From Nocardioides hwasunensis (GTDB lineage: Bacteria > Actinomycetota > Actinomycetes > Propionibacteriales > Nocardioidaceae), in assembly GCF_014779665.1 (NCBI RefSeq), contig NZ_JACXYY010000005.1, positions 124,001-188,000 on the forward strand: DNA of 64,000 bases, given 5' to 3'. Shown here one piece after another: positions 52,533-60,978 of the stretch (the first letter of the stretch is position 1; each line of letters opens with the position of its first letter). The notes under the pieces were generated by a model. It had not been told where the DNA came from, searched no databases, and saw only the letters and a program-made list of their open reading frames with translations. The position numbers and the translations under genes were made by a program.

Positions 52533-53717
52533 ATGCCCTCCGCCTTCCTCTATGCCAGCGCCAGGACTCCCTTCGGACGGTTCGGCGGAGCCCTCGCCGA
52601 CCACCGCCCCGACGACCTCTCCGCCGCCGCGCTGAGCGCGGTCCTCGAGCGGGTTCCCGACCTCGACCCCGCCACGATCGGCGACGTGGTGTGGGGGTGT
52701 GCCAACCAGGCGGGTGAGGACAACCGCAACGTCGGCCGGATGGGCGTCCTGCTCGCAGGCCTGCCGGTGAGCGTTCCCGCGGTGACGGTGAACCGGCTCT
52801 GTGGCTCCTCGCTCGACGCGGCGATGGCCGGTTCGCGCACGATCGAGTCGGGTGATGTCGACATCGTCGTCGTGGGTGGGGTCGAGTCGATGACCCGCGC
52901 TCCCTGGGTGCTGCCCAAGCCCGCGCGCGCCTTCCCGGCCGGCGACGTCACTGCGGTCTCCACGACGCTGGGCTGGCGGCTGGTCAACGAGCGGATGCCC
53001 GCCGAGTGGACCGTGTCGCTCGGCGAGGCCAACGAACAGCTCGCCGACAGGTTCGGGATCGACCGCGAGCGGCAGGACGCCTTCGCCGCCCGGTCGCACC
53101 AGCGGGCCGAGCAGGCGTGGGCCGACGGCTTCTACGACCGGCTCGTCATCGACCTGCCCGGGGTCGACCTGACGCGCGACGAGTCCATCCGGTCCGGCAG
53201 CACGGTCGACGGGCTGTCCGCGCTGCGACCGTCCTTCCGGTCCGACGGCACGATCACGGCCGGCAACGCCTCGCCTCTCAGCGACGGCGCTGCGGCCCTG
53301 GTGCTCGGCTCGGAGCAGTCGCGTCTCGGCGTGGATCCGCTGGCGCGCATCGCCGGTCGCGCCGCGCACGCCCTCGCCCCGCACGAGTTCGGGATCGCCC
53401 CGGTCGAGGCCGCCGACCGAGCCCTGGCGCGTGCCGGCATCTCGTGGTCCGACGTCGCGGCAGTCGAGCTCAACGAGGCCTTCGCCGTGCAGAGCCTGGC
53501 CTGTGTCGACGCGTGGGAGCGCGCGGGCCTCGACCCCGAGCTGGTGAACACCAAGGGAGGGGCGATCGCTCTCGGCCATCCCCTGGGTGCCTCGGGTGCC
53601 CGCGTCCTCGGCACCCTCGCCGCCCGGCTGGCCGAGACGGGTGGTCGCTGGGGCGTCGCCGCGATCTGCATCGGTGTGGGCCAGGGGCTCGCGGTCGTCC
53701 TGGAGAACGTCTCGTGA
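52533..53717 (+). CDS. pcaF: Beta-ketoadipyl-CoA / acetyl-CoA thiolase
   Basis: A 394-residue thiolase. The acyl-accepting Cys is 90 (TVNRLCGSSLDAAM), and the C-terminal motifs GGAIALGHPLGASGAR and ICIGVGQG carry the catalytic His and second Cys. With pcaI and pcaJ directly downstream it should cleave beta-ketoadipyl-CoA into succinyl-CoA and acetyl-CoA, the last step of protocatechuate/catechol breakdown. Thiolase family members also split acetoacetyl-CoA, so it may also process acetoacetate from the HMG-CoA lyase at 41.4 kb. The stop overlaps the pcaI start (GTGA). Confidence 0.9.
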   Translation: MPSAFLYASARTPFGRFGGALADHRPDDLSAAALSAVLERVPDLDPATIGDVVWGCANQAGEDNRNVGRMGVLLAGLPVSVPAVTVNRLCGSSLDAAMAGSRTIESGDVDIVVVGGVESMTRAPWVLPKPARAFPAGDVTAVSTTLGWRLVNERMPAEWTVSLGEANEQLADRFGIDRERQDAFAARSHQRAEQAWADGFYDRLVIDLPGVDLTRDESIRSGSTVDGLSALRPSFRSDGTITAGNASPLSDGAAALVLGSEQSRLGVDPLARIAGRAAHALAPHEFGIAPVEAADRALARAGISWSDVAAVELNEAFAVQSLACVDAWERAGLDPELVNTKGGAIALGHPLGASGARVLGTLAARLAETGGRWGVAAICIGVGQGLAVVLENVS

Positions 53718-54373
53718 GCGCGCGGATCTGCGGTACCGCTGCCGAGGCCGTGGCGGAGGTTGCCGACGGCGCCACCGTGCTCGTGGGCGGCTTCGGCATG
53801 GCAGGCATGCCGGTCGGGCTCGTCGACGCGCTGCTCGAGCAGGGCGCGAGCGAGCTGACGGTCGTGTCCAACAACGCCGGCAACGGGGACACGGGCCTGG
53901 CCGCGCTGTTGGCTCGCGGTCGGGTGCGCAAGGTGGTCTGCTCCTTCCCGCGCCAGAGCGACTCGTGGGTCTTCGACGATCTCTACAGGTCCGGTCGCGT
54001 CGAGCTCGAGCTGGTCCCGCAGGGAAACCTCGCCGAGCGCATGCGTGCCGCCGGGGCCGGGATCGGGGCGTTCTTCACCCCGACCGGCGCGGGCACGCAG
54101 CTCGCCGAGGGCAAGGAGACCCGGGAGATCGACGGTCGCACCCACGTGCTCGAGCACCCGATCCGCGGGGACGTCGCGCTGATCGCCGCGCACCGCGCGG
54201 ACCGGAAGGGCAACCTGACCTATCGCAAGACCGCACGCAACTTCGGTCCCGTCATGGCCACCGCCGCCCGGCACACCGTGGTGCAGGTCGGCCAGGTCGT
54301 CGAGGTCGGGACGCTTGACCCGGAGTCCGTCGTCACGCCGGGCATCTACGTCGACCGGGTGGTGTCGCTGTGA
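53714..54373 (+). CDS. pcaI: 3-oxoadipate CoA-transferase subunit alpha
   Basis: A 219-residue subunit of a succinyl-CoA-dependent CoA-transferase. The glycine-rich VLVGGFGMAGMPVGLVDAL motif and the segments KVVCSFPRQSDSWVFDDLY, LVPQGNLAERMRAAGAGIGAFFTPTG and GNLTYRKTARNFGP are characteristic of PcaI/ScoA. It starts at GTG 53714, overlapping pcaF, and ends overlapping pcaJ. It activates beta-ketoadipate, or acetoacetate if the enzyme is of the SCOT type; sequence alone does not fully separate these. Confidence 0.9.
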   Translation: MSARICGTAAEAVAEVADGATVLVGGFGMAGMPVGLVDALLEQGASELTVVSNNAGNGDTGLAALLARGRVRKVVCSFPRQSDSWVFDDLYRSGRVELELVPQGNLAERMRAAGAGIGAFFTPTGAGTQLAEGKETREIDGRTHVLEHPIRGDVALIAAHRADRKGNLTYRKTARNFGPVMATAARHTVVQVGQVVEVGTLDPESVVTPGIYVDRVVSL

Positions 54374-55002
54374 GCCTCTCCCGCGACCAGATCGCCGCCC
54401 GCGTCGCGAACGACATCCCCCACGGGGCCTACGTGAACCTCGGCATCGGCCAGCCCACCTCGGTCGCCGACCACCTCCCGCCGGCGTCGGGCGTGGTGCT
54501 CCACACGGAGAACGGACTGCTCAACATGGGCCCCGCCGCCCGGGGCGAGGACATCGACGAGGACCTGATCAACGCCGGCAAGCAGCCGGTCACCGAGCTG
54601 CCGGGATCGTCGTACTTCGACTCGGCCGACTCGTTCGCGATGATGCGCGGTGGCCATCTCGACGTCTGTGTGCTGGGGGCCTTCCAGGTCTCCGCCGAGG
54701 GTGACCTGGCCAACTGGCACACCGGCGCACCCGACGCCGTGCCCGCCGTCGGCGGGGCGATGGACCTGGCCACCGGTGCCCGCAGCGTCTTCGTGATGAT
54801 GACGCTGTTCGCACGCGACGGCGCGCCCAAGCTGGTGCCGCGGTGCACCTACCCCCTGACCGGGATCGGGTGCGTGGACCGCGTCTACACCGACGTCGCC
54901 ACCTTCGAGCTCACCGCGGACGGCGTGGTCGCGCGGGACCTGGTCGGCATCACCCCGACCGAGCTGGCGCAGCGCCTGGAGGTGCCGTTGCTCACGGCGT
55001 GA
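54370..55002 (+). CDS. pcaJ: 3-oxoadipate CoA-transferase subunit beta
   Basis: A 210-residue partner of the alpha subunit. Glu47 in LHTENGLLNMGP is the catalytic residue that forms the CoA thioester. FAMMRGGHLDVCVLGAFQVSAEGDLANWHTG and KLVPRCTYPLTGIGCVDRVYTD are diagnostic of this subunit. It starts at GTG 54370 inside the last bases of pcaI. The IclR regulator lies convergent just downstream. Upstream pca/cat ring-cleavage genes are not in this window. Confidence 0.92.
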   Translation: MSLSRDQIAARVANDIPHGAYVNLGIGQPTSVADHLPPASGVVLHTENGLLNMGPAARGEDIDEDLINAGKQPVTELPGSSYFDSADSFAMMRGGHLDVCVLGAFQVSAEGDLANWHTGAPDAVPAVGGAMDLATGARSVFVMMTLFARDGAPKLVPRCTYPLTGIGCVDRVYTDVATFELTADGVVARDLVGITPTELAQRLEVPLLTA

Positions 55003-55034
55003 GCGAGGCGGACCGGATCGGGTGTGCGCGTCGA

Positions 55035-55772
55035 TCAGCCGGTCATGGCCGGGCGGGTCGAGCCGAGCATCCGCGAGATGGTCTCCGCGGTGCGCGACAG
55101 CGCTGCCAGCTCCGGTCCGTCGGTCTCGACGTCGAGCACGTCACGGGTGGTCAGCAGTGCGAGCGAGGCCGCGAGACCGTGGGTGTCCCACACGGGCACC
55201 GCGAGCACGGCGATCCCGCGCGAGCTGACCTGCGCGGCGTAGCCCTGCCGCACGGTGGCGTGGGCGGAGGACTGCAGCCGCTCGCGATCGGCGTCGTCCA
55301 TCTCGCGCGCGGCTCGCACGACGCTGGGCGCGCCCGCCATGAACCCGTGGAAGATGCCCGTCTGCGCCGCCACGGGCGAGAGCTGCATGCCGACGCGCAC
55401 CGACACCACGACCTCGAGGCGGGGTGGCTCCTCGACATGCGCCACGACCGGAGAGGCAGCACCCCACAGCGACAGCACCGCGGTGATCTCGGTCTCGCGC
55501 GCCAGCGCCTGCATCGGCTCGGCGGCGACCTTCAGGACGTCGCGGCGCCCGACGGCGTAGGTCCCCACCTGCACCAGGGTCGGCCCCGGCACGTAGGTGC
55601 GGTCCTCGCGCAGGGTGAGGACGTTGGCGTTGACCAGCGAGTTGAGGTAGCGGTAGGTCGTGGTCCGGTTCAAGCCGATGAGGTCGGCTGCCTCCGTCGA
55701 GGTCACGGACTCTCGGTGAGGCCCGAACAGGGCGAGGATCATCCCCACGCGATCGACTGCCTGGATGTCCAA
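55035..55772 (-). CDS. IclR family transcriptional regulator
   Basis: A 245-residue regulator with an N-terminal winged HTH (residues ~3-65: AVDRVGMILALFG, STEAADLIGLNRTTTYRYLNSLVNA) and a C-terminal effector domain (VEEPPRLEVVVSVRVGMQLSPVAAQTG, GYAAQVSSRGIAVLAVPVWD). It converges on pcaJ and lies downstream of the fumarate-hydratase-type genes on the same strand. IclR proteins often control pca genes (PcaR, PobR), but its targets could equally be the divergent region at 57.4-57.6 kb. A GTG/ATG choice is not in doubt: MDIQAVDRV is standard. Confidence 0.92.
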   Translation of the reverse strand: MDIQAVDRVGMILALFGPHRESVTSTEAADLIGLNRTTTYRYLNSLVNANVLTLREDRTYVPGPTLVQVGTYAVGRRDVLKVAAEPMQALARETEITAVLSLWGAASPVVAHVEEPPRLEVVVSVRVGMQLSPVAAQTGIFHGFMAGAPSVVRAAREMDDADRERLQSSAHATVRQGYAAQVSSRGIAVLAVPVWDTHGLAASLALLTTRDVLDVETDGPELAALSRTAETISRMLGSTRPAMTG

Positions 55773-55884
55773 GCCGAACCCTCCGATTCCGTACTTCGTG
55801 TGGTCAGGGGTGGCGGCGAGCCTACCGTCATGGACGGACGAGCAGGCGCCGCCAGGTGCAGGTCCACGGGGCCGTTACCCGGGG

Positions 55885-56532
55885 TCATGGACCCGGGGCG
55901 TCGCGCCGGCGGGTCATCGTGTCCCGGATCGTCGGCAACCGGCGCTCGGCCTCGGCGCGCAGGTCGCGGTAGAGGCTGGTGCCGTGGGCGTCGATGCCCA
56001 CCGTGAGCGGACCGAGACCCTCGAAGCGCGTCTTGATGAGCTGGAACTGCCAGATGTACTCGGTCCAGTGCACCTCCACCACCTCCCGGACGGCACCGGA
56101 GAGCAGCGTCGCGCTCCCGCCGGGCACCGAGAGGTAGATCGCCCCGGTCTCACGCATCGCTCGCACCGACTCCTCGCCCAGCCCACCCTTGCCGCCCACG
56201 ACCGACAGCTCGTGGCCGCGGATCAGGTCGGGCATGAGGTCGTCGAACCGGGTGGTGGTGGTGGAGTTGACGTAGTGGAGCTCGTACGACCCGTCGGGGT
56301 TGCGCTGTCCCGAGCTGCTGATGTGCATGAGTGCGGCGCCGCGCAGGTCGAGCGGAGGCGCGATGCCCTCGTGCAGCTCGCGGTGCAGCCGCTTGAAGGT
56401 CGGCAGGCCGATGGACATCACGACCTCGCCGCTGAGGTGCACGAGGTCCCCGGCCACGACCTCGGTGGTGTCGCCCGGGCGGAGCGGGAGTGTGAGGTGG
56501 TGCTCGGCCACGCCGCGCAGGAGGTCAGACAC
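55885..56532 (-). CDS. Class I fumarate hydratase/tartrate dehydratase-type, beta subunit
   Basis: A 215-residue C-terminal-domain protein of the two-subunit Fe-S hydro-lyases. Motifs are LRPGDTTEVVAGDLVHLSGEVV, LDLRGAALMHISSSGQ, YVNSTTTTRFDDLMPDLI and LSVVGGKGGLGEESVRAM. Start GTG 56532 overlaps the alpha-subunit stop by eight bases; the longer frame is a shadow. Together with the alpha subunit it hydrates fumarate or a related dicarboxylate such as tartrate or mesaconate. The GKGGL segment, where TtdB/fumarase beta have related sequence, does not settle the substrate. Confidence 0.88.
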   Translation of the reverse strand: MSDLLRGVAEHHLTLPLRPGDTTEVVAGDLVHLSGEVVMSIGLPTFKRLHRELHEGIAPPLDLRGAALMHISSSGQRNPDGSYELHYVNSTTTTRFDDLMPDLIRGHELSVVGGKGGLGEESVRAMRETGAIYLSVPGGSATLLSGAVREVVEVHWTEYIWQFQLIKTRFEGLGPLTVGIDAHGTSLYRDLRAEAERRLPTIRDTMTRRRDAPGP

Positions 56533-57394
56533 CGTGGGTGACCGTGCCGTCGTTGTCGATGCGCGCGCTGTAGCGACGGTCGATCCAGCAGTTGAAGCAC
56601 ACCACCGCGGGCGTGTAGCCGTGGCCTGAGGAGTAGTTGACGTGCACGGCCATCGCCGTGGTGGCTCCGCCGGTGCCCATCGGGCCGAAGCCGGTGGCGT
56701 TGATGGCCTCGCGAAGCCGCTCCTCCATCGCGCGGACTGTGGGCTCCGGGCTCTCCTCGCGCATCGGGCGCAGGACCGCCTCCTTGGCGATGTGCGCTGC
56801 GTGCTCGAACGTCCCGCCGATGCCGACGCCCACCACCATCGGCGGACAGGCCTGGGATCCCGCACGCACGACGGCGTCCAGCACCCACTCCTCGATGTCC
56901 TGCAGGCTGGGCGAGACGAGGATCTCGGCCTGCGACCACCGTCCGGTCCCCAACGCCTTCGGTGAGCACACGATCTCGACGTGGTCGGCGCCGTCGATGA
57001 GGTCGAAGCTCATGATCGGCATGTCCTTGCCGGCGAAGCCGCGCTCGTTGGTCAGCGGGTTGGTGACGTGCTTGAGGAGCGGCGGGTCGCTGGTGGCCGC
57101 GAGCTCGAGGAAGCCGTCGCGCACCGCGGCCTTGACGTCGCCCGGGAGCACGGCCCGGGTGCCGATCTTGAACGAGTAGGTCGGGATCCCCGAGTCCGAG
57201 CACAGCAGGTGGTCGCGCTCGCGGGCCTGCTCGGCGCTGTCGAGCATGAGGTCCAGGGTCCGGCGCGCCACGGGCACCTCCTCCCGGGACCGTGCGGCGC
57301 GGAGAGCCGCCGTCGCCTCCGACGGCACCTGTCGCAGGGAGCGCGCGTACATCTGGGACGTGACGTCCTTCAGCAGCGCGTAGGTGATGGCCAC
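56525..57394 (-). CDS. Class I fumarate hydratase/tartrate dehydratase-type, alpha subunit
   Basis: A 289-residue catalytic subunit with a [4Fe-4S] cluster. Three conserved cysteines stand in LLCSDSGIPTYSFKIG, GSQACPPMVVGVGIGG and VVCFNCWIDRR. GTGGATTAMAVHVNYSSGHGYTPAV matches the family. Class I fumarase is unlikely to be the housekeeping enzyme in an actinomycete, which normally has class II FumC, so a catabolic substrate is suspected. It is divergent from the DUF6282 operon across a 203-base region holding a 7+4+7 inverted repeat. Confidence 0.9.
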   Translation of the reverse strand: MAITYALLKDVTSQMYARSLRQVPSEATAALRAARSREEVPVARRTLDLMLDSAEQARERDHLLCSDSGIPTYSFKIGTRAVLPGDVKAAVRDGFLELAATSDPPLLKHVTNPLTNERGFAGKDMPIMSFDLIDGADHVEIVCSPKALGTGRWSQAEILVSPSLQDIEEWVLDAVVRAGSQACPPMVVGVGIGGTFEHAAHIAKEAVLRPMREESPEPTVRAMEERLREAINATGFGPMGTGGATTAMAVHVNYSSGHGYTPAVVCFNCWIDRRYSARIDNDGTVTHGV

Positions 57395-57453
57395 CGGCGT
57401 CCCTCCGGGCGATCGCGGGCAGGGCGCCGGTGCGCGCTGCGCCTGGTCTGTTC

Positions 57454-57471
57454 ACATGTCGAGTGACATGT
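57454..57471. promoter_or_regulatory. Operator candidate between the fumarase-type and DUF6282 operons
   Basis: ACATGTC-GAGT-GACATGT is a perfect 7+4+7 inverted repeat. The flanking GTTCACATG (57450-57458) recurs inverted as CATGTGAAC at 57560-57568, about 100 bases away, so one regulator could bind both sites and loop or coordinate the two divergent operons. Confidence 0.6.
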
Positions 57472-57528
57472 TCGCATCCCAGTCTTACCTGCGCCGGCCG
57501 CTTTGGCAAGCAGCCGACGTGGACGTGG

Positions 57529-57557
57529 TTGACAGTCGTAATACGAACATAGATGAT
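57529..57557 (+). promoter_or_regulatory. Probable promoter of the DUF6282 operon
   Basis: A consensus -35 TTGACA at 57529-57534 is followed after 17 bases by GATGAT (57552-57557). The second CATGTGAAC half-site overlaps the predicted transcription start, fitting repression. The -10 is not a strong match. Confidence 0.45.
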
Positions 57558-57597
57558 CTCATGTGAACGGTGTGACCCCCATCTCAGAAGGTGTGCC

Positions 57598-58512
57598 TTG
57601 AGCCTCGCGACCCATCCGCCCATCGCCGACGTGCTGCACGGCGCCGTCGACCTGCACTGCCACTCCGGCCCGAACCCCTTCTCGCGCGAGTTCGACCACG
57701 TCGGCGCGGCGAAGGACGCCGAGCGGCTCGGGATGCGCGGCATCCTGGTCAAGTCCCACCACCACAACACCGTCATGGACCTCCTGGCGATGGGGCGCGA
57801 GCTCGAGCCGATCGCGACGCCGATCTTCGGCGGCATCGCGCTCAACGCGCAGGTCGGCGGCATCAACCCCTACGCCGTCGCGATGTGCCTGCGGATGGGT
57901 GGCCGGGCGGTCTGGTTCCCCACGTTCTCCAGCCGCTGCCACTGCGAGAACTCCCACCACGGGTTCCCCGAGTCGGAGTACGACATCCCCAACCGGATCG
58001 TCGACGTGATCGACGCCGAGGGTGATCTCCTCGAGCCCGTCCACGAGGTCATCGACCTGATCGTGGAGTCCGACGCGCTGATGTCGGCGGGGCACCTCGA
58101 GCCCGCCGAGTCGGCCAAGCTCTTCGCCGCCGGTCGCGACCGTGGCGTGCGCCGGATGGTCATCAGCCATCCCAACTTCGTCGTGGACGCCGACGTCGAG
58201 CGCTGCCGTCAGCTGGTCGAGCTCGGCGGCTACGTCGAGCACGAGTTCGGCATGTACGACCCCCAGGGCTTCCGCAAGTGGGACCCGGACCTCCTGGTCG
58301 GATGGATCCGCACGATCGGTGCCGACCACACGGTGCTCGCCTCCGACCTCGGCCAGCGTGGTCGACCGATGCCCGTCGACGCCCTGATGCGCGTCGGCGC
58401 CGAGCTGCTCGCGCGGGGGATCACCGAGGACGAGCTGCGCCAGGTGACCCAGCACAACCCGGCCTTCCTCCTCGGCCTGGACGACGAGCGCCCCGCTCCG
58501 GTGGGTGGGTGA
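57598..58512 (+). CDS. DUF6282-like amidohydrolase-fold protein
   Basis: A 304-residue protein with an N-terminal metal-type motif VDLHCHSGPNPF, then RGILVKSHHHNTV, FGGIALNAQVGGINPYAV, VWFPTFSSRCHCENS, SAGHLEPAESAKLF, VISHPNF and a late HTVLASDLGQRG. These histidines and aspartates suggest a TIM-barrel metal hydrolase like the proteins grouped as DUF6282. TTG 57598 is chosen because AGAAGG lies seven bases before it; an upstream TTG/ATG would add non-conserved sequence. It is the first gene of an operon with a bicupin, an aldolase and an importer. The reaction is unknown. Confidence 0.75.
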   Translation: MSLATHPPIADVLHGAVDLHCHSGPNPFSREFDHVGAAKDAERLGMRGILVKSHHHNTVMDLLAMGRELEPIATPIFGGIALNAQVGGINPYAVAMCLRMGGRAVWFPTFSSRCHCENSHHGFPESEYDIPNRIVDVIDAEGDLLEPVHEVIDLIVESDALMSAGHLEPAESAKLFAAGRDRGVRRMVISHPNFVVDADVERCRQLVELGGYVEHEFGMYDPQGFRKWDPDLLVGWIRTIGADHTVLASDLGQRGRPMPVDALMRVGAELLARGITEDELRQVTQHNPAFLLGLDDERPAPVGG

Positions 58513-58517
58513 CCCCC

Positions 58518-59444
58518 ATGACGTACGCCAGCACCGACCCGCGTGCCCAGCTCACCCCGGCAGCCGCCGCGTCGAGCGACCCCGACGACGCGCTGTCGCC
58601 GCAGTACCTCGACTTCCACGCCATGGCGCCGGCGGAGACGACCCCTGCCGGCGGACGCACCTGGATCGTGCGCGGCGCCAACGTGGTGCTCGTCTACGCC
58701 GAGCTCGCCGACGGCGACCGGGTCGAGCGCGACGACGCCGACGAGACCCTGGTCCTCGTCCTGCCCTGCGAGGGAGCGGCCACGCTGGTCGCCGACGGCG
58801 AGGAGCGCTCGGTGGTCGGCACCGCGGTCGTCACTGTCTCGCCGGGTCCGTGGAGCCTGCGCGCCGACGGCGCGCTGCGGCTGCTGCGGCTCCACCCGGT
58901 GACGGCGTCCGACCTGCTCGCGCGCGTCCAGAACGCCGACGCGTACGCCGATGGCACGGGCAACGCGGTCGCCGCCACCCCGTGGCCCGAGCCGGTCGGC
59001 GACGAGCGGCTGCGCGTGTACGACCACCTCGAGGACATCGCTCCCGCGCAGGAACGGTTGGGCCGGATCCTGCGCAGCCGCCACGCGATGGTCAACGTCC
59101 TCTACCCCCGCAGCGGCCCGCGTGACCCCCGCACCCTGTCGCCGCACACCCACGACGACTTCGAGCAGCTGAGCTTCGTCGATGATGGACGCTACGTGCA
59201 CCACATCCGCCGCGACTGGGGCAAGGACCGCACGCGCTGGACCCCCGACGAGCACCGCGAGATCGGTGGGCCGTCGGTCACCGTCATCCCGCCGCCCCTC
59301 GTGCACACCAGCGAGGCGATCGGCGACGGCGAGAACCGCATGGTCGACATCTTCTCCGGACCGCGGGCCGACTTCTCCGCCCGACCCGGCTGGGTGCTCA
59401 ACGCCGCCGACTACCCGGCCGCGGCGGGGGAGGGCTCCGCGTGA
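58518..59444 (+). CDS. Bicupin-type protein
   Basis: A 308-residue protein with two cupin-like halves. The first half (~45-130) reads as a degenerate barrel without a histidine triad. The second (~190-290) has HTHDDFEQLSFVDDGRYVHH and PPPLVHTSEAIGDGENRMVD, providing likely metal-binding His/Glu. Cupins of this type can be dioxygenases, isomerases or lyases. An in-frame GTG at 58509 would overlap the previous stop (GTGA) and add three residues; ATG 58518 is used here. It sits between the DUF6282-like hydrolase and an aldolase, pointing to a step on a hydroxy- or keto-acid. Confidence 0.7.
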   Translation: MTYASTDPRAQLTPAAAASSDPDDALSPQYLDFHAMAPAETTPAGGRTWIVRGANVVLVYAELADGDRVERDDADETLVLVLPCEGAATLVADGEERSVVGTAVVTVSPGPWSLRADGALRLLRLHPVTASDLLARVQNADAYADGTGNAVAATPWPEPVGDERLRVYDHLEDIAPAQERLGRILRSRHAMVNVLYPRSGPRDPRTLSPHTHDDFEQLSFVDDGRYVHHIRRDWGKDRTRWTPDEHREIGGPSVTVIPPPLVHTSEAIGDGENRMVDIFSGPRADFSARPGWVLNAADYPAAAGEGSA

Positions 59445-60214
59445 CCGGGTGGGGTGTCGACGGCGGGACCGCCTGGGGTGCGTGGGTGAAGCTCGACGCG
59501 GTCGAGTCCACGCAGATCCTCGCCGCCGCCGGGTTCGACCTCGTCGTCGTCGACCTCGAGCACACGCTCCTCGACCTGGGCGCCGTCGCCCGACACCTCG
59601 CCGTGGGCCAGGCGCTCGGGCTGCGCGTCCTGGTGCGGATCCCCGACCGGTCGCCCGCCCTGGTCCAGCGACTGCTCGACGCAGGTGTCGACGGCCTCGT
59701 GGTGCCACACGTCGACTCGGCCGCAGACGCCGCGGACCTCGTCGCCTCGACCCGCTTCGCCCCGGACGGTCGTCGCGGCTCGGGCGGCACCTCGCGGGCC
59801 GGCGGCTGGGGGCGATCGCCGCGCGCCGACTACCTGTCGAGCGCCGCCACGGTGGTCGCGCAGGTCGAGTCGGTCCGCGCGCTCGCCGAGGCTCACGCCA
59901 TCGCGGCGGTCCCGGGCGTCTCGGCCCTCATGCTCGGACCGGCCGATCTCGCGCTCGACGCGGGTGACCCCGTGGCGGACGCGGATGAGACCCTCGTGAC
60001 GGCAGCGCGCGCGTCCGGCGTCGCCGTCGGCTCGGCCGGCACCGTCGCCGCGGCCGGGCGGGCCTCGCGGCTCGGTCTGGACTTCTTCGTGTGCGCCGCC
60101 GACACCACCTTGTTGGCGCGGGCCGCGGCCGACGCCCTCGACCGGGCACGGTCCGGCTCGAGCTCCGCCAGCCGACCCTCCCACCAGATCTCCGAGCGAG
60201 GAGCACCCGCATGA
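59441..60214 (+). CDS. HpcH/HpaI aldolase family protein
   Basis: A 257-residue TIM-barrel lyase. Family elements include GAWVKLDAVESTQILAAAGFDLVVVDLEHT, VRIPDRSPALVQRLLDAGVDGLVVPHVDSA and PGVSALMLGPADLALDAG. The family performs retro-aldol cleavage of 2-keto-4-hydroxy acids or of citryl-CoA-like esters, using a divalent metal held by Glu/Asp. GTG 59441 overlaps the cupin stop and the stop overlaps the ABC ATPase start. It probably provides the carbon-carbon cleavage step of this uncharacterised pathway. Confidence 0.85.
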   Translation: MTGWGVDGGTAWGAWVKLDAVESTQILAAAGFDLVVVDLEHTLLDLGAVARHLAVGQALGLRVLVRIPDRSPALVQRLLDAGVDGLVVPHVDSAADAADLVASTRFAPDGRRGSGGTSRAGGWGRSPRADYLSSAATVVAQVESVRALAEAHAIAAVPGVSALMLGPADLALDAGDPVADADETLVTAARASGVAVGSAGTVAAAGRASRLGLDFFVCAADTTLLARAAADALDRARSGSSSASRPSHQISERGAPA

Positions 60215-60978
60215 GCGAGCCCGTGATGGTCTTCGACCACGTCACCAAGCAGTACCCCAACGGCACCGTCGCCGTGGACGACTTCCACCTCGACGTCGCC
60301 GACGGCGAGTTCGTGTCGATCGTCGGGCCCAGCGGCTGCGGCAAGAGCACGATGCTCAAGCTGATCATGGGGCTGGAGCCGCTGACCCGGGGCTCGATCA
60401 CCTACCGCGCGCAGGCGCGCGACGAGTCCGCCATGACCGGCATGGTGTTCCAGCAGCCGCTCCTGCTGGCCTGGCACACCGTCCTGGACAACGTGCTCGT
60501 CCCCTCGACGCTCCAGGGCCGCGCGCAGCGCAGGGCCGACGAGCCCCGGGCCCGGGAGCTGCTCGCCATGCTCGGGCTGGCCGACTTCGCCGAGCGGCAC
60601 CCCTACGAGCTGTCCGGCGGCATGCAGCAGCGCGTCGGCATCGCTCGCGCACTCCTGCACGACCCGCGGATCCTGCTGATGGACGAGCCCTTCGGTGCGC
60701 TCGACGCGATGACCCGCGACCAGCTGACGATGGACCTGCTCGACATCTGGGAGCGCGACCGCAAGACGGTCGTGTTCATCACGCACAGCATCTCCGAGGC
60801 CGTCCTGCTCTCCGACCGCGTGGTGGTGATGACCCCCCGGCCCGGGCGGGTCGCCGACGTGGTCGACATCGACCTCCCCCGTCCGCGCACGCTGCAGACG
60901 ATCAGCACGCCTGAGTTCGGTCGTCTGGCCGCCCACATCCGTTCCGTCCTCGACACCGCCGAGATGGTGACCGCCTGA
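60211..60978 (+). CDS. SsuB/TauB-type ABC transporter ATP-binding protein
   Basis: A 255-residue ATPase with Walker A GPSGCGKSTM, signature ELSGGMQQRVGIARAL and Walker B ILLMDEPFGALDAMTR, the pattern of nitrate/sulfonate/taurine-type importers. ATG 60211 overlaps the aldolase stop; its stop is shared by one base with the permease ATG (TGATG). It energises the permease and binding protein that follow. Confidence 0.93.
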   Translation: MSEPVMVFDHVTKQYPNGTVAVDDFHLDVADGEFVSIVGPSGCGKSTMLKLIMGLEPLTRGSITYRAQARDESAMTGMVFQQPLLLAWHTVLDNVLVPSTLQGRAQRRADEPRARELLAMLGLADFAERHPYELSGGMQQRVGIARALLHDPRILLMDEPFGALDAMTRDQLTMDLLDIWERDRKTVVFITHSISEAVLLSDRVVVMTPRPGRVADVVDIDLPRPRTLQTISTPEFGRLAAHIRSVLDTAEMVTA

